From Aurantiochytrium sp. KH105 (taxonomy: Eukaryota > Sar > Bigyra > Thraustochytrida > Thraustochytriidae): a DNA stretch of 64,000 bases. Shown here piece after piece: positions 39,662-50,676 of the stretch. The stretch's first letter is position 1, and every line of letters begins with the position of its first letter. Under the pieces are notes generated by a model. It was not told the origin of the DNA, made no database searches, and saw only the letters and a program-made list of their open reading frames with translations. Position numbers and translations under genes: made by a program. The stretch is taken from positions 62,001 through 126,000 of the forward strand of contig BGKB01000187.1 in NCBI GenBank assembly GCA_003116975.1, read 5' to 3'.

Positions 39662-40864
39662 ATGACCGTCGACGAGTTCGGACGCGATGAGAACGGCGAC
39701 GTCGGCCAGGCCTCGCTCGAGGACTCGAACATTGCCGGCATCGGCAGCAAGGAGAACCGCGACCTTCGCAAGAACGCCGCCGCCTCCGACCCGGCGCTCA
39801 AGAACGCCGGCAGCAAGGTCGGCCTCGAGGTCTGGCGCGTCGAGAACAAGCGCACCGCGAACGACACCCCGGACTTTGGCATCGCCCGCGTCGCCCCTGC
39901 CGACTACGGCCAGTTCTTCACCGGCGACTCGTACATCGCCCTGAACACCTACCGCGTCAAGGACGAGAACGGCAAGCTCACCGACAAGCTCGCCTGGGAT
40001 GTGCACTTCTGGCTCGGTAACGACTCGTCCCAGGATGAGATCGGTGTCGCCGCCTACAAGACCGTCGAGATCGACGACCTCCTCGACGACGGCCCTATCC
40101 AGCACCGCGAGACCCAGGGCTCCGAGAGCCGCCTCTTCCAATCCTACTTCAAGGAGATCATGTACCTCAAGGGTGGCCACCCCTCTGGCTTCCGCGCGGT
40201 CAAGCCCGAGGAGTACGAGCCCCGTCTGCTCATGATCCGCCGCACCAAGCGCACCACCCGCGCCTTCCAGATCCCCGTGGCGGCCTCGAACATGAACCAC
40301 GGCGACGTCTTTGTGCTCGACGCCGGCCTCAAGATCTACCTCTGGGTTGGCGCCGAGGCCAACGCCTTCGAGAAGAGCAAGGGCGCCAACCTCCAGAGCA
40401 ACGTCGTCGCCTCGCGCAACGGCAAGGCCCGCAAGGTCAACGTCGTCGACGACGAGTTCTGGACGATCCTTGGCGGCTCCGAGGATGACGTTCGCTCCGC
40501 TGACGATCCGTTCCTCCTTTCCGAGGACGAGGCCGGCAAGGATGAGGCCCTCGACGTCGACTCGATCAAGCTCTACCGCATCTCGGACCAGTCCGGCGCG
40601 GTCAAGATGACCAAGGAGCACGAGGGCAAGGTCAAGTGGGACATGCTCGACTCGTCCGATGTCTTCCTTGTCCACGCCAACGTTGGCATCTGGGTCTGGG
40701 TGGGCACTGGCGCTTCCCGCGAGGAGAAGTCCAAGTGCATGAAGTTCGCCGACAAGTACATTGCCGATGAGGGCCTTAACAAGCACATCCCGGTCACCCG
40801 CATCCTCCAGGCCAAGAACCAGGACAAGGTCGACCTCATCTTCGGCAACATGGTCGAGTACTAA
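39662..40864 (+). CDS. Severin/fragmin-like gelsolin-family actin-severing protein
   Basis: 400 residues, consistent with a three-repeat gelsolin-family protein (severin, fragmin, CapG are about 350-370). Repeat 1 (about 50-170) has GLEVWRVEN, the D-S-Y-I sequence GDSYIALNTYRV and VHFWLGNDSSQDEIGVAAYK, the classic G1 signature with its calcium-binding Asp/Glu. Repeat 2 (about 185-280) has NHGDVFVLDAGLKIYLWVG, and repeat 3 (about 300-400) has SSDVFLVHANVGIWVWVG and a C-terminal helix. The family severs and caps actin filaments in response to calcium and phosphoinositides in the cytosol. Codon use is extremely biased to C/G-ending codons, more than in neighbouring genes, suggesting very high expression. 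The N-terminal about 45 residues are an extension. Single exon. Confidence 0.93.
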   Translation: MTVDEFGRDENGDVGQASLEDSNIAGIGSKENRDLRKNAAASDPALKNAGSKVGLEVWRVENKRTANDTPDFGIARVAPADYGQFFTGDSYIALNTYRVKDENGKLTDKLAWDVHFWLGNDSSQDEIGVAAYKTVEIDDLLDDGPIQHRETQGSESRLFQSYFKEIMYLKGGHPSGFRAVKPEEYEPRLLMIRRTKRTTRAFQIPVAASNMNHGDVFVLDAGLKIYLWVGAEANAFEKSKGANLQSNVVASRNGKARKVNVVDDEFWTILGGSEDDVRSADDPFLLSEDEAGKDEALDVDSIKLYRISDQSGAVKMTKEHEGKVKWDMLDSSDVFLVHANVGIWVWVGTGASREEKSKCMKFADKYIADEGLNKHIPVTRILQAKNQDKVDLIFGNMVEY

Positions 40865-41300
40865 GTCCTCTCTTTCTGATCATATACAATCCATTTCTCT
40901 CCCATCTCGTTCATAATTCAAATTTTTTGGCTGTTTTCCATTGCGCGCTGTTCTCGCCTCTTGAATGTGTAGAGGTTGGCCTAGGTAGAGAGTAGCCTTT
41001 GGTATACATACTCTTTCTTTTGTTGGAGGAGCGAAAGTGATGAGCGATTGCACACGCGCAGCGTGAATAAAGAAAAGGCACAGGATTGCCATTCCTACGG
41101 AAGGAAGACACAAAGTGACACAACGGGAGCGAAAACAAAACCCTACCGAAAAGAAAAATGATGGAATGATTGAAAGATCGATTGATAGTGAGGAAACAAA
41201 CAACAGCATGCAATTGTTGTCATGTCAATGATGCTCTCGTTATTTTTAAAATGCGCGAAGCCTTTCCTATCACCCATTCATTTTGTGAATCTTCTGAAAA
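40865..41300. other. Intergenic between convergent genes
   Basis: AT-richer shared 3' region of the gelsolin-family and lifeguard genes, with T-rich and A-rich tracts and an AATAAA near 41066. No gene seen. Confidence 0.5.
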
Positions 41301-42200
41301 TCAATTGCGATCGTTCATCAACTCCAAAATGTAGAGAAAAATGTTGATGACATCCAGGTACACGGAAATGCTTGCGAGCACGTAGTCATCCACGCCAAAG
41401 GCGAACTTTGTGTGTTTGCCACCGACGATGAGCTGAACATCATAAATGAGATAGGCAGAAAAGAGAAGAGTGCCAAAGATTGCATAAACGCGACCACCGC
41501 CAAGTCCGAAGAGACCTCCAATCAGCGCGTACAAAACCATGACCCACAACGCCATCGACAGGTAGGGCCCAGCGCCGGTAAAATCATACTTTGTTTGCGT
41601 CGCAAACAGACCCAGCATGCCTACAACCGCCACTGTAGTACCAACAGCCATGGCCACCGTTTCGGCTTCAGTCGTGGCGGCCACCAGACCGAGGAGGAGA
41701 CTTTCGCCGACGGTGAGGACCGACAGCAAGATGTAATTGAGTGGGTACCGCCTGCCACCATCGCCACAGCACATAAGGCCCAGCAGCGATCCCAGCGGAA
41801 GCACAAGACCAAGCGTAGCTGGGACGCCGCTGTTCTGCTGCATGTATTGCCGTGCACCCGCGTGCAGCGAGCAAAAGAGCGTCCAGCCAAAGGTCACGGC
41901 GAGCTGCACGAAAAGGATTCCAAAGACTTTGCGGACGAATCCGTGCCTCACCGCCACGTCGTACGCGTCAATGGCTTCGGCAAATCGCACGTCTTCATTG
42001 CCCGCCATACCTCCTGCGCCCCCGCCCAGCGGAGCCGTCGCGTAGCCCGTCGAGTACCCCGCGCCACCGACGGGCTCGGCCGTCGGGACGAAGCCGTCCC
42101 TGTCATCCTCATGCCGCCCGCCCCAGCCGCCGCCGCCGCCGCGCAGCGGCTTGTTGGCCTCCAGGTCGTCCACCTCGCGCCGCGCGCCCACGCCGCTCAT
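41301..42200 (-). CDS. Lifeguard / Bax-inhibitor-1 family membrane protein
   Basis: 299 residues from the ATG at 42198-42200. The first about 75 residues are Gly/Pro-rich and cytosolic, as in lifeguard (TMBIM/LFG) proteins. Then come VRKVFGILFVQLAVTFGWTL, the conserved RxxFxxxVxxxLxxQL-type first helix, and about seven hydrophobic segments in total. The family's central motif TKYDFTG and the later FSAYLIYDVQLIVGG with its conserved Asp are present, and the protein ends with DVINIFLYILELMNDRN, typical of the family. These proteins form calcium-permeable leak channels of ER, Golgi or plasma membrane and restrain cell death. It lies convergent with the gelsolin-family gene and tandem with the SET-like gene. 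Single exon. Confidence 0.93.
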   Translation of the reverse strand: MSGVGARREVDDLEANKPLRGGGGGWGGRHEDDRDGFVPTAEPVGGAGYSTGYATAPLGGGAGGMAGNEDVRFAEAIDAYDVAVRHGFVRKVFGILFVQLAVTFGWTLFCSLHAGARQYMQQNSGVPATLGLVLPLGSLLGLMCCGDGGRRYPLNYILLSVLTVGESLLLGLVAATTEAETVAMAVGTTVAVVGMLGLFATQTKYDFTGAGPYLSMALWVMVLYALIGGLFGLGGGRVYAIFGTLLFSAYLIYDVQLIVGGKHTKFAFGVDDYVLASISVYLDVINIFLYILELMNDRN

Positions 42201-42637
42201 CCTCTCTCGCTGCTTCGCTACTCGCGTCTGCGTGTCTGCGCGTCCAGGTCCGAGAGTCCGCGTCCGAGTTCGAGACTTGCTTCAAGTTCTCGTCTCGTCC
42301 TCGCTTCGACTGGATCTGGACCAAGGAGAAAGCAGGGCAAGGAGAGTTCTTCGTCTGTGTTCGGCATCGCACAGAAGCGGACGGGCTGGCTGATCTGGCC
42401 GATCGATCAAGCGAATGATTGCGTCGAAATCTGTGGCCAGTCATAAGCGAGAGTGGTACTTTCGACTGACCAAGCAAGCAATACGTGGAGTCAAATCACC
42501 GGTGAGTGATACCAAAATAAAAAAGGCCGTCAGAAAGAATCTCTCAATGACGAGACGCAAAACAACCAACCGCTGGCTTGAACCAGTAGGAGATACACAT
42601 AAAGCACCCCACGAAATGAATTCAATACAATTAAACA
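42201..42637. other. Intergenic, promoter of the lifeguard gene
   Basis: About 440 bases between two tandem minus-strand genes. The part next to 42200 is GC-rich promoter-like; the rest is the AT-richer 3' flank of the SET-like gene. No gene seen. Confidence 0.5.
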
Positions 42638-43507
42638 TTATCCTACGAGGATCCCAAAGGTATCTACAAGGCTCTCAGCCGTAGCATTTGGATCACCATA
42701 ATGAACAAGTAGCTGCGTGCCAGCTGACACATGCGTCGTGGTCGTACATAAAAAGTAGCCGTTTCGACGGCTGGTCTCGCATGCAACGTTTGCTGCCTCG
42801 CCGGGCGCTGGGGCGTTGAGCAGGTCTGCCAGCGGAACTAGCGCAGTTGTCATTTCCCAATCTCCGAACGCATCGCGGTACCAAACCTTGTGCAGTCGAC
42901 TTGCAACAAGCGCATTGGCGTAAAGCCATCGCTCGACGCCCTCTGGGACCTCTTTGATCCAGTCCGGAATGTACTCGACCGCCTCGCGGACCGCGAGCTC
43001 GCTGGCTTCTGTTGTGCGCTCGCGCGAATTCTCGCTAAAGAGCGCCTGGAGGAACACGTTGCCCAATGGTAATCGCGAGCGGTCCTGTGGAAGACTGTCG
43101 ACATATGGCTGCCACGTTTCGGCCTCAAGAATGTCGTCCTCCTCGAGCTCTCCCATGGCCGCGCAGTCTTCGGGCCGCGCAGCACAGACCTCGGCTCGCA
43201 CACGCATGACCTCCAAGGTCACATTCTCGCGAACAAGCCACTCCGCCAGCTCCCACTGATCCCCCTTGACAAAAATATTCGGCGGCAGCTCAAAGAGTCT
43301 TTCTCCACGGTCCATCGAGCTCGTGGCAAAGAGGCCCACGCCGGCCGACGCCTCCACGGCGTCGTCCTCGAGGCCTTCGCCGTGCAGCCGCTCGCTGCAC
43401 GTTGACGTCGGCACGACCCGCGGCTCCCAGAGCTCCGGCGAGGCCACGTCGGCGTCCTGCGCCAGCAGCCACCGCAGCAGCAGCGGCCACCACGCGACCG
43501 CCCGCAT
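42638..43507 (-). CDS. SETD3/LSMT-type SET-domain homologue with apparent signal peptide
   Basis: 289 residues from the ATG at 43505-43507. The first about 21 residues (MRAVAWWPLLLRWLLAQ) look like a signal peptide or signal anchor, which is unusual for this family. Residues about 54-285 resemble the split SET domain of the SETD3/Rubisco-LSMT group: AGVGLFATSSMDRGERLFEL at the start, a helical insert with PLGNVFLQALFSEN, then LVPLADLLNAPAPGEAANV and AGTQLLVHYGDPNATAESL with YG (270-271) and a terminal DTFGIL. The usual DxxNH motif reads Asp-Leu-Leu-Asn231-Ala232, so the histidine near the S-adenosylmethionine site is replaced. Methyltransferase activity is therefore uncertain. An ATG further 5' in the same frame would bury the hydrophobic segment. 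The gene is head to head with BTAF1, 172 bp apart. Confidence 0.75.
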   Translation of the reverse strand: MRAVAWWPLLLRWLLAQDADVASPELWEPRVVPTSTCSERLHGEGLEDDAVEASAGVGLFATSSMDRGERLFELPPNIFVKGDQWELAEWLVRENVTLEVMRVRAEVCAARPEDCAAMGELEEDDILEAETWQPYVDSLPQDRSRLPLGNVFLQALFSENSRERTTEASELAVREAVEYIPDWIKEVPEGVERWLYANALVASRLHKVWYRDAFGDWEMTTALVPLADLLNAPAPGEAANVACETSRRNGYFLCTTTTHVSAGTQLLVHYGDPNATAESLVDTFGILVG

Positions 43508-43679
43508 CCGGCTGCGCTCGCGGCTCGCGTGCTCGCGCTGGCGTGGTTCGGGGTCTGCTGCTGCACGCCGTGGAAGCGGTCGCAGAAGCCACATTACGAC
43601 CATGATACACGACGATAATACGTCGTCGCGATAGATAAGACATAACTGTTTGCGACGTGCGCGACGAGAGCGCCTTCGC
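43508..43679. promoter_or_regulatory. Bidirectional promoter between SET-like gene and BTAF1
   Basis: 172 bp separate the two divergent start codons. The region includes AT-richer sequence (about 43590-43650) between GC-rich flanks, as expected for a compact shared promoter. No further motif is assigned. Confidence 0.45.
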
Positions 43680-46600
43680 ATGAGCGAGCGGCCCGCGCGG
43701 CGCGGCGCCTGGCGCCGGCTCGTGCGGCTCCTCCATGGTACGTTCAGGCGCCCGGCCTCGGGCAGCCCGCGCGGGGTGGCATGAACATGGCATGAACTCG
43801 GGACGCGAGACGCAGCTGACGAGCGAGACCAACACCGACCGCTTCTCGCGTACGCACTCCTCGGCGCGGCGCAGCGAGGAGCGCTGTTGCGCGGCAGAGC
43901 GCAGCCGAGCAGCTCGGCGCAGAAGTGGGCGAGAGTCTCGCTGCCTCCGCTGAGGACGAGCAGGGGAATGATCGGGCGCAAACGGCCTGGGTCCTGGCAG
44001 AATTGAGCGCGGTCTGCGTCGGCAGCCTCGCGTGGGATGCGAGGCTTGCAGCAGCGGCGACGCTCGAGGCGGCCCTCGCGCACGCGCTAGACGATGATGT
44101 CGCGCGCGCAAATGTCATGCGATGCGTGCAGGCTCGCGCAACTCCACTTTCATTCGCGCGGGTCGACCTCGATCACATTTTTGCCAATGCACAGCCGCTA
44201 CTTTCCCGTGCGACGAAGCGGCGCCGTCAAGAGCCAAATGACGATCAAGACGTGGACGACGAGGGAGAGAGAGACTTACAACGCCAACGAGCAGCCGTCC
44301 TGCGCAATCTTCGTCTGGCCGCTTTCAATCCCCCTGGTGCCGGGGATGCTGAAGACGACATTCTCGATGAGAATGACCTTGCACCCGACTCGGCCGAAGT
44401 AGTCTCGCGCAAATCTGTTCCTCAACGACCACACGTGTCGACGCTCATCGCCTCTTCTTCCTCGAACGACTCTCGCGCGGCCAAGCCTGCGCCAAGTGTC
44501 AAGAACGAGCTCAAATCCAAGGACGGTGCCGCCTCGACTTCGACCGGCACTACCTCATCTCGTAAACGCAGCGCACGCGAGCTCGCGCAGGACCGCGTCA
44601 AAGCTGCGCGCATCAATGAGGCTACCGCGACAGACAGCTTTGAGCAGGACCTCGAGCACCTCGTCAGCGAATCCTTTTTTCGGGGGGACTCTGCTGCCTA
44701 TCAGATGGCCAGCGTGTGGCTTGTTCTTGCGCAAAATCTCCTCAGCCATCGCTGGGAGGCCCGTCATGGATCTGCGGCTGCTTTGAGCGCCTTTATGACG
44801 TCGCGCACGACTTGGTCGGCGCCTTGTCTCGAGGATATCGCTGTGCGCTGTCTTTGTGTTCTTGGCATGGATCGCTTCGGCGACTACGCCGCAGACAGCG
44901 TTGTGGCTCCCGTTCGTGAGTCGTGCGCTCGCTTGCTGGCGCTCGCCGCCGCCAGTGCCGTTCCCCAACAAAGTGCGATGGACCATACCCGCTTGGTCGT
45001 CGAAACGCTTTGCAACATGTTCTCACAGAACGAGCTCCATTCCGATGGCCCGTCTGTTGAGGCCGAGGGCGTCGCAGCTAAAGGCAGTAGCGAAGCTGTC
45101 TCTGACACTTTGCGCGATATGGGCGCAGCGACTTTGTGGGGCAGACGATATGCTGCACTATTGGCGGCCAAGTTTCTCTTGCTTCGGGCGCCGTCTTTCC
45201 GTCGCAACGAAGGACCGCACATGCTTCCACGCATTGGCAGCATTCTCTTTCAAGAGTCCGAGGCGAATATGAGCGTGGATGCCGGCAAAATCGTCGATAC
45301 TGCAGTCTATAACGACGAGATCCGCCGCGCCGCCGCAGACGTAACTCTTGTATGTATCTGGGAAACGGAGGACATTGACCCAGAAACAGGACGCTTTGAC
45401 CCTTTACATGCCGTTGCAGTGCTCTCTCGCACGCACGAGTCTGCTGAAAAGGCTTGTCACGCTCTCTGGCGTCTCTTGGCTCGCCTTGACGATGTAGCGC
45501 TCATTACGTCTCGTAGCGTGACTCTTTTGGCCGCGACGGCGCTTATTGCCTGCAAAGAATACTCTTCGGGCACAGACGCTCCCCACGTGCTCGATGTGAT
45601 GCTTTCTCACCGCAATCGACAAGTGCAAGACACGGGGCTCCAGGCTCTTCATCTTATTGCGCGCCACGACAGCTCCACTGGCGCGTGCCAACTTACGGCA
45701 TCTTTCGGCAAGGCGCAGCTGCTTGTATGGTTTCGAACGACTCTCGCCGCAGCCCTCTCTAACGACTCAGCCGACGATTCTGTGGATGGCGACTTTGAAA
45801 GCTTCAATGGCGAGCAGGCTGAAGTGGCAGCGAAGAGTATCTCGCCTTCCGCCAGGGTGCGCCAGTCCGCGCTTCAAGTCTGGGCTATTCTGGTTCATGG
45901 TTATCTCGATCAGCTTGCGGCTGCAGAGGTCCAAGGCCTTGTAGATGAGTGCGTGTCCGGCCAACATGGAAATGGGGCTAGCGCAGCAGCAGCAACAGCT
46001 CTTCGCGCGCTTCTCGAACGTGAGGATCGCAACGAACACGAGTCGCGCACTCCTGAAAATTCGACCTCGGCGTACCTTGCTGCACGCGTACCGAACCTCG
46101 CCAATGAAGACGCATTCGTGACTGTTCTCCGCGTTGTCGCTGTTACCATGGCATTTCGTTGCGATGCTTTGCGCGAGGCGTGCCAGACTGTGTGCGATCA
46201 CCGCGACTGGGGCCAGGTGGCAACGTCCAAAGTCCGAGCTGCTCGGAGTGCACTCGAGGCAGCCTTGACATTCTTTATCAACTGCTTCCGAAGCGCTAAC
46301 ATCGACGAACAGATCATCTCACAGTATCTTGCTGAACGTGAAGAGGTCGGCCTGTCGACGAATGACGCTTTCCTCGAAAACGCACAAAGATTTGTTGCAA
46401 GCACAGCACAGGAGTGGCTCGAAGCTCTTCCCGAGCCAACATCGCAAGAGGACGCGCGACTTTGGAATGAGTCCACCGCAGCTGCGCGCAGCCACGCAAT
46501 GCAGGCAATTAGACGATTTACCAAGCTGCTGGCGTGGTCCAAGCTGCGCAATCGCGCTTTTTTCCAAGTTGGCAGAGTGTGCGCGTTGGGCGCGGGGCCT

Positions 46601-49471
46601 GTGCAAGGCGAAGCAGGGCCATATCTGCGACCACTCGTTCCGGCAACCCTTGACAGTGAGTTTGCACATTTTGAGAGCAAGATCCTTGCCGAAGGTCTGG
46701 TCAGGCTTATGGGAAAGCTCGCGGACGCCGGGAAAACCAAAGCCCTTGGCACAATCTCGAAAAAGATTCTTGCCGCCGAGTGGCCTCGACAGCAGGTGCT
46801 TGCCTCGAGCCTCGCGCGGAAATATCCCAATGGCCAGCAGCTTTGGATGCTGCTTCCTGAGCTGGAGTCGCGACTTTTAGAGTCTTCTCCAGGGGCCCTT
46901 TGGGTGTGCTCGACCTTTGCGAAACGCATCGCTCTTCCCGATGTGCTCGCTCACTTACGTGCAGGTGTCCAAAGCTTTGTTGGCTCTGAGTCTGGCAAGA
47001 ATGGGCAAGAAAGCAGCAGCAACAACAGCAGCAGCAGCGATACGGATGGTCCGATTCATGACCAAGGCGATCGTGACGAATCTAACCTCAATCAAGACTG
47101 CGAAATCAGCTTGTTGCAGCCATTAGGAAGTCTTTTTCGCGCGTTGGAGACATGGGGAGACCTCGCTGCGCCAAGCTGGAGCATTGTGCACGAATTCCTG
47201 CTTCCCATTGCGTGCGATACCGCGCACGATGCAAAATGTCGCGTCCGTGCACTATCACTTTTGCTCTCTCTACTCGACGAAGCAAAGGATCCTGCACTTT
47301 GCTTTCTGCCCTTCACTGCTGGTCTTGTGCCTCTTGTGATGCCCTTGCTTCACGACGCGCGCGCTCCAGAAGTCCGTGATTTGGCAGCACAATGTCTTGC
47401 CAAGCTCATTCAAGTTGCGCCCATTGAACGCAGCGCGCGCATACCAGAAAGTGTCAGCCATCCGGTAGACGTGCAAGCAGCCAAAAGTCGTAGAGAGGCA
47501 GGACAATACTTTCTCGATACTCTTTTGACTGGAGCGACCATGGAACAGGACTTTGCGGGCGTTCTCCAAACCGCAGCGACCGCTGGCATTGAGCTGCGTT
47601 CGTATCAAAAGGAAGGCGTATGCTGGCTAGGGTTTCTTGCCGAGCACGGCCTTTGCGGTGCCCTTTGCGACGATCTTGGACTCGGGAAAACTCTCATGGC
47701 GCTCACTCTCGTCGCGTCGTTACCTTCATACGCATTGCCAGAGTGCTCTCTCGTGGTCTGTCCCTCTTCGCTGACGGGTCATTGGTGCCAAGAGGCGCAG
47801 CAATGGTACGGGACTTTGCTCGTGCCCTTTGCTTATGTTGGATCGCCTCGAGAACGTGGCATGGAGCTCGTGCGCTTGCTGCAATTCATGTCTGACCCAG
47901 CGAACGCCTCGAAACACGCGCTTTTGGTTATTTCGTATACTGTCCTTACACGCGATGCAGATCGTATCGCTCGGATGGGCCTTTCGTGGCGAACAATGAT
48001 TCTCGATGAAGCGCATAGCATTCGTAACCCGTATACGGCGGCCTCTGAAAAATGTAAATTGATCGGTGGGGCCGCGCAGCATCGCCTCGCCATCACTGGC
48101 ACTCCGATACATAATGACGTGCTCGATTTGTGGAGCGTGTTTGATTTTCTTATGCCAGGATATCTGGGCGACGCTTCGAGCTTTGAGCGCACGGTAGCCA
48201 AGCCGGTGCGTGCGTCGCGTGTGGCTCTCTCCAAGGACGGAATTGCCCTCGATACTGGTGCCGCAGACCAAGGGGGCGGCGGCAGCGACGATGTGTCAAG
48301 GCCCGAGAATTTGTCATCACGCGCCAGCAAGCGGGAGCAGCAGCGCGAAATCGAGGGTGTTCGCGCTGCGGAAGCCTTGGAATCGTTGCGCAGAAAATTA
48401 TTGCCATTTTTGTTGCGGCGTGAAAAGTCTTCGGTGCTGCGCGATCTCCCGCCCAAAATTGTGCAAGATTTGACCATGGAAATGTCTCCCGTGCAGGCCA
48501 AAGTGTACGCAACGCTTAAAAACGACCAAGGTGCCGGGGTGAGTGACCCATTGGGCCACTCGATGCGCTTGCTCATGGCATGCACGCATCCATTGCTTTG
48601 TCTGCGTAGCCTCAAGAATGCGACGCGAGACCGCCTCGAACGCAGATTGCTCGAGTCCAAACTCTCTGCAGCGCAAGAAGATGGCTATCGTGCTGCGGGC
48701 AAGTTCCGCGCGCTTGTCGACCTCTTGCGCAACGTTGTTATCCCCAGTGCGGACGCCGTCGGGAACGGAGGAAGCGACGCTCGCCTCGTTGCATTCGTCA
48801 AGGACGAAGCGGACGGAAGTTCGTCTGGAGTGCGTGCGCGGGAAAGTAGTATTCCGGTGCCGAATTCAGGTTCTACAGGTCCTGCCAAGGCAATCATCTT
48901 TGCGCAATGGACAGGGACGCTTGATCTAATCGAGGAGCAGGTGTTGCAGCAGGCCTTGAACGGAGCGCTCCGCTCCCTGCGTCTCGACGGATCGGTGACT
49001 GCGCATGCGCGCCAATCCATTGCAAACCGTTTCAACACGGACGCAAACGTTCAAGTTCTTTTGGCCACGACCAAAGTTGGAGGACAGGGCCTGAACTTAA
49101 CGGGCGCCAATGTGGTCATTTTCGTAGAACATGATTGGAATCCAATGAATGACTTGCAAGCCATGGATCGTGCGCATAGGCTCGGACAGCGGCGCGCCGT
49201 AAATGTATACAGACTCCTCTCTCGGGGCACGGTGGAGGAGCGCGTATTGAGTTTGCAGCGCTTCAAGCGAGCAGTTGCCGATCGTGTGGTGGATGCGGAT
49301 AACAGCGCTGTGGACAGCATGCACACCGACGAGATCTTGCAGACGCTCAACCTTCCACAGAGTTTTGCGAGTCGGCTCGACGAGGTCCACGAGGTGGATC
49401 CGCACGAGACCGAGTACAATGCTTTCGACGTCGCTGCCTTTGTACGCAAACTCGATGGTCGGCAGGAGTAG
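43680..49471 (+). CDS. BTAF1: TBP-associated Snf2-type ATPase BTAF1/MOT1, two exons
   Basis: I read exons 43680-43737 and 43875-49471, with a 137-bp intron (GTACGT donor, GCAG acceptor, phase 1), giving 1884 residues against about 1850 in human. Exon 1 supplies WRRLVRLLH, matching the RLDRLFILLD opening of human BTAF1, and exon 2 continues with QSAAEQLGAEVGE, matching AAAQQLGEVVK; no in-frame ATG was needed between them. BTAF1/Mot1 grips TBP with its HEAT repeats and uses ATP to remove it from DNA. Residues about 1-1240 are HEAT-type helices, including WDARLAAAATLEAAL and HRWEARHGSAAALSAF. The Snf2 domain (about 1255-1800) has DDLGLGKT (near 1287), the DEAH box ILDEAHSIRN (near 1396), TKVGGQGLNLTGAN and MDRAHRLGQRRAVNVYRL. 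Long Ser/Asn insertions lie near 1040-1065. Confidence 0.93.
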
Positions 49472-49922
49472 GACTCTGACGGCCATCTTCAAAAGACGAT
49501 GCATTATTTAAACACTTTTTTCTTCCCTTCCAGAATGAATGCTGCCTTGCAACATGCATTGATGCGACTTCATTCTTGCTCTGAATAAAGTAGGCAGCCA
49601 AAGAATGCCAGCTTTCGCTTCCTTTTTCACTCCCTCGCGCAACAGCAGACGCGATTCCCGTATGCAAGGCCATGGCGGGCTGCGTGGCACTCGCTTGCTC
49701 AGGAAGCCAAGTACTGCCCTCTTTCACTTTCTCTCCCTCGCGCCCAGGCGTCAGTTTGTTTACACCTCGGAGGACCGCGGGAAAAAGTCCCACCGCGGCG
49801 GGGCCCCCAAATGAATTGGGGTCTCGCGAGCGGGACCACGCATTCTTGCGTCGCGGGGTCAGGACGGGCTCTGGGCCCAAGCAAACCCGCGAGCTCCGGC
49901 GAGGCGCGGGCGCTCGGAGAGC
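49472..49922. other. Intergenic between BTAF1 and the coiled-coil gene
   Basis: About 450 bases: the BTAF1 3' flank with AATAAA at 49584-49589, 113 bases after the stop, then a GC-rich promoter-like segment. No gene seen. Confidence 0.5.
49584..49589 (+). terminator. Possible polyadenylation signal AATAAA
   Basis: Canonical hexamer 113 bases after the BTAF1 stop codon. Use in this organism is not proven. Confidence 0.35.
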
Positions 49923-50507
49923 ATGGCCAAGTCCAGACGCAAGCGCGCGAAAGCGCAGGCGCGACGGTTCGACCCGCTGCGTGCACGGAGCGCGGAAGAT
50001 GGGGCGGAGTCCATGGACGTGGGCGACGATGCCGACCTGGGCCCCGCGAGGAACTCGAGCGGCAAGCTCCAGCCCCAGGGCGAGGAGGTGAGCGAGAACC
50101 CGGCAGAGGTGGAGGAGTCGCGCGGCCAGATGGAGAAGAGGCACCATCACGAGCTCAAACAATGGCGGGTCGAAGAAGGCGAGCTGCGGAGACAGCGGAA
50201 CAAGCTCAAGAAGCGCAAAAGTCCCGAGGTGGAGCGTGAGAGGAAGCGCATCCTTCAGGAGATCAAGGACAAGGGGGCGGCGCTGGAGGCGAGACACGCC
50301 TCGGAGCTGCAGATGCTGTTGGATAAACAAGCCGAAACGCAGGGCGCCACGGCAGCACCTGCAGCCGCACCGACCACCGAGGGTGACGCCGAGATGACGT
50401 CAGTGACCCAGCCACCGCCGCCGCAGCAACAGCAGCAGCAGCAGCAACAACCACAACAGCAACAAACACAGCAGCAAGCCGCGGCGCAGGACCAGCAAGA
50501 AGGTTGA
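49923..50507 (+). CDS. OTUD6-N-terminus-like coiled-coil protein with poly-Q tail
   Basis: 194 residues. The N-terminus is basic (AKSRRKRAKAQARR). Residues about 65-130 form a charged coiled coil with MEKRHHHELKQWRVEEGELR, then KRKSPEVERERKRILQEIKD and LEARHASEL. Its pattern, H-x3-L near the start, a Lys/Arg-rich turn and LE-x2-H-x2-EL at the end, resembles the N-terminal coil of OTUD6-type deubiquitinases. The OTU catalytic domain that should follow is absent; instead there is an Ala/Pro linker and a Gln-rich tail encoded by CAG/CAA repeats, then a stop. It may be a regulatory coil without an enzyme, or the resemblance may be convergent. The start ATG at 49923 is the first that gives the basic N-terminus. 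Convergent with the HSF gene. Confidence 0.6.
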   Translation: MAKSRRKRAKAQARRFDPLRARSAEDGAESMDVGDDADLGPARNSSGKLQPQGEEVSENPAEVEESRGQMEKRHHHELKQWRVEEGELRRQRNKLKKRKSPEVERERKRILQEIKDKGAALEARHASELQMLLDKQAETQGATAAPAAAPTTEGDAEMTSVTQPPPPQQQQQQQQQPQQQQTQQQAAAQDQQEG

Positions 50508-50676
50508 ACATTGAAAGTGATAATCGCATTGACACATGGAGAAATATGAGAAAAAAAAATATTGATAACACCAAGCATTTGATAAAAATGAACGGAGGCA
50601 AGGCCCGTGGCCCCGTGGCCCCGTGCATTTACCAAGCATGGGCGCAACTCACAGTTCCGTGCAAAGTCAAATGTCT

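Noticed and set aside
43290-44111. Overlapping Arg/Pro-rich frames around the SET-like/BTAF1 promoter
   Set aside because: They are alternate frames of the two real genes and their promoter.
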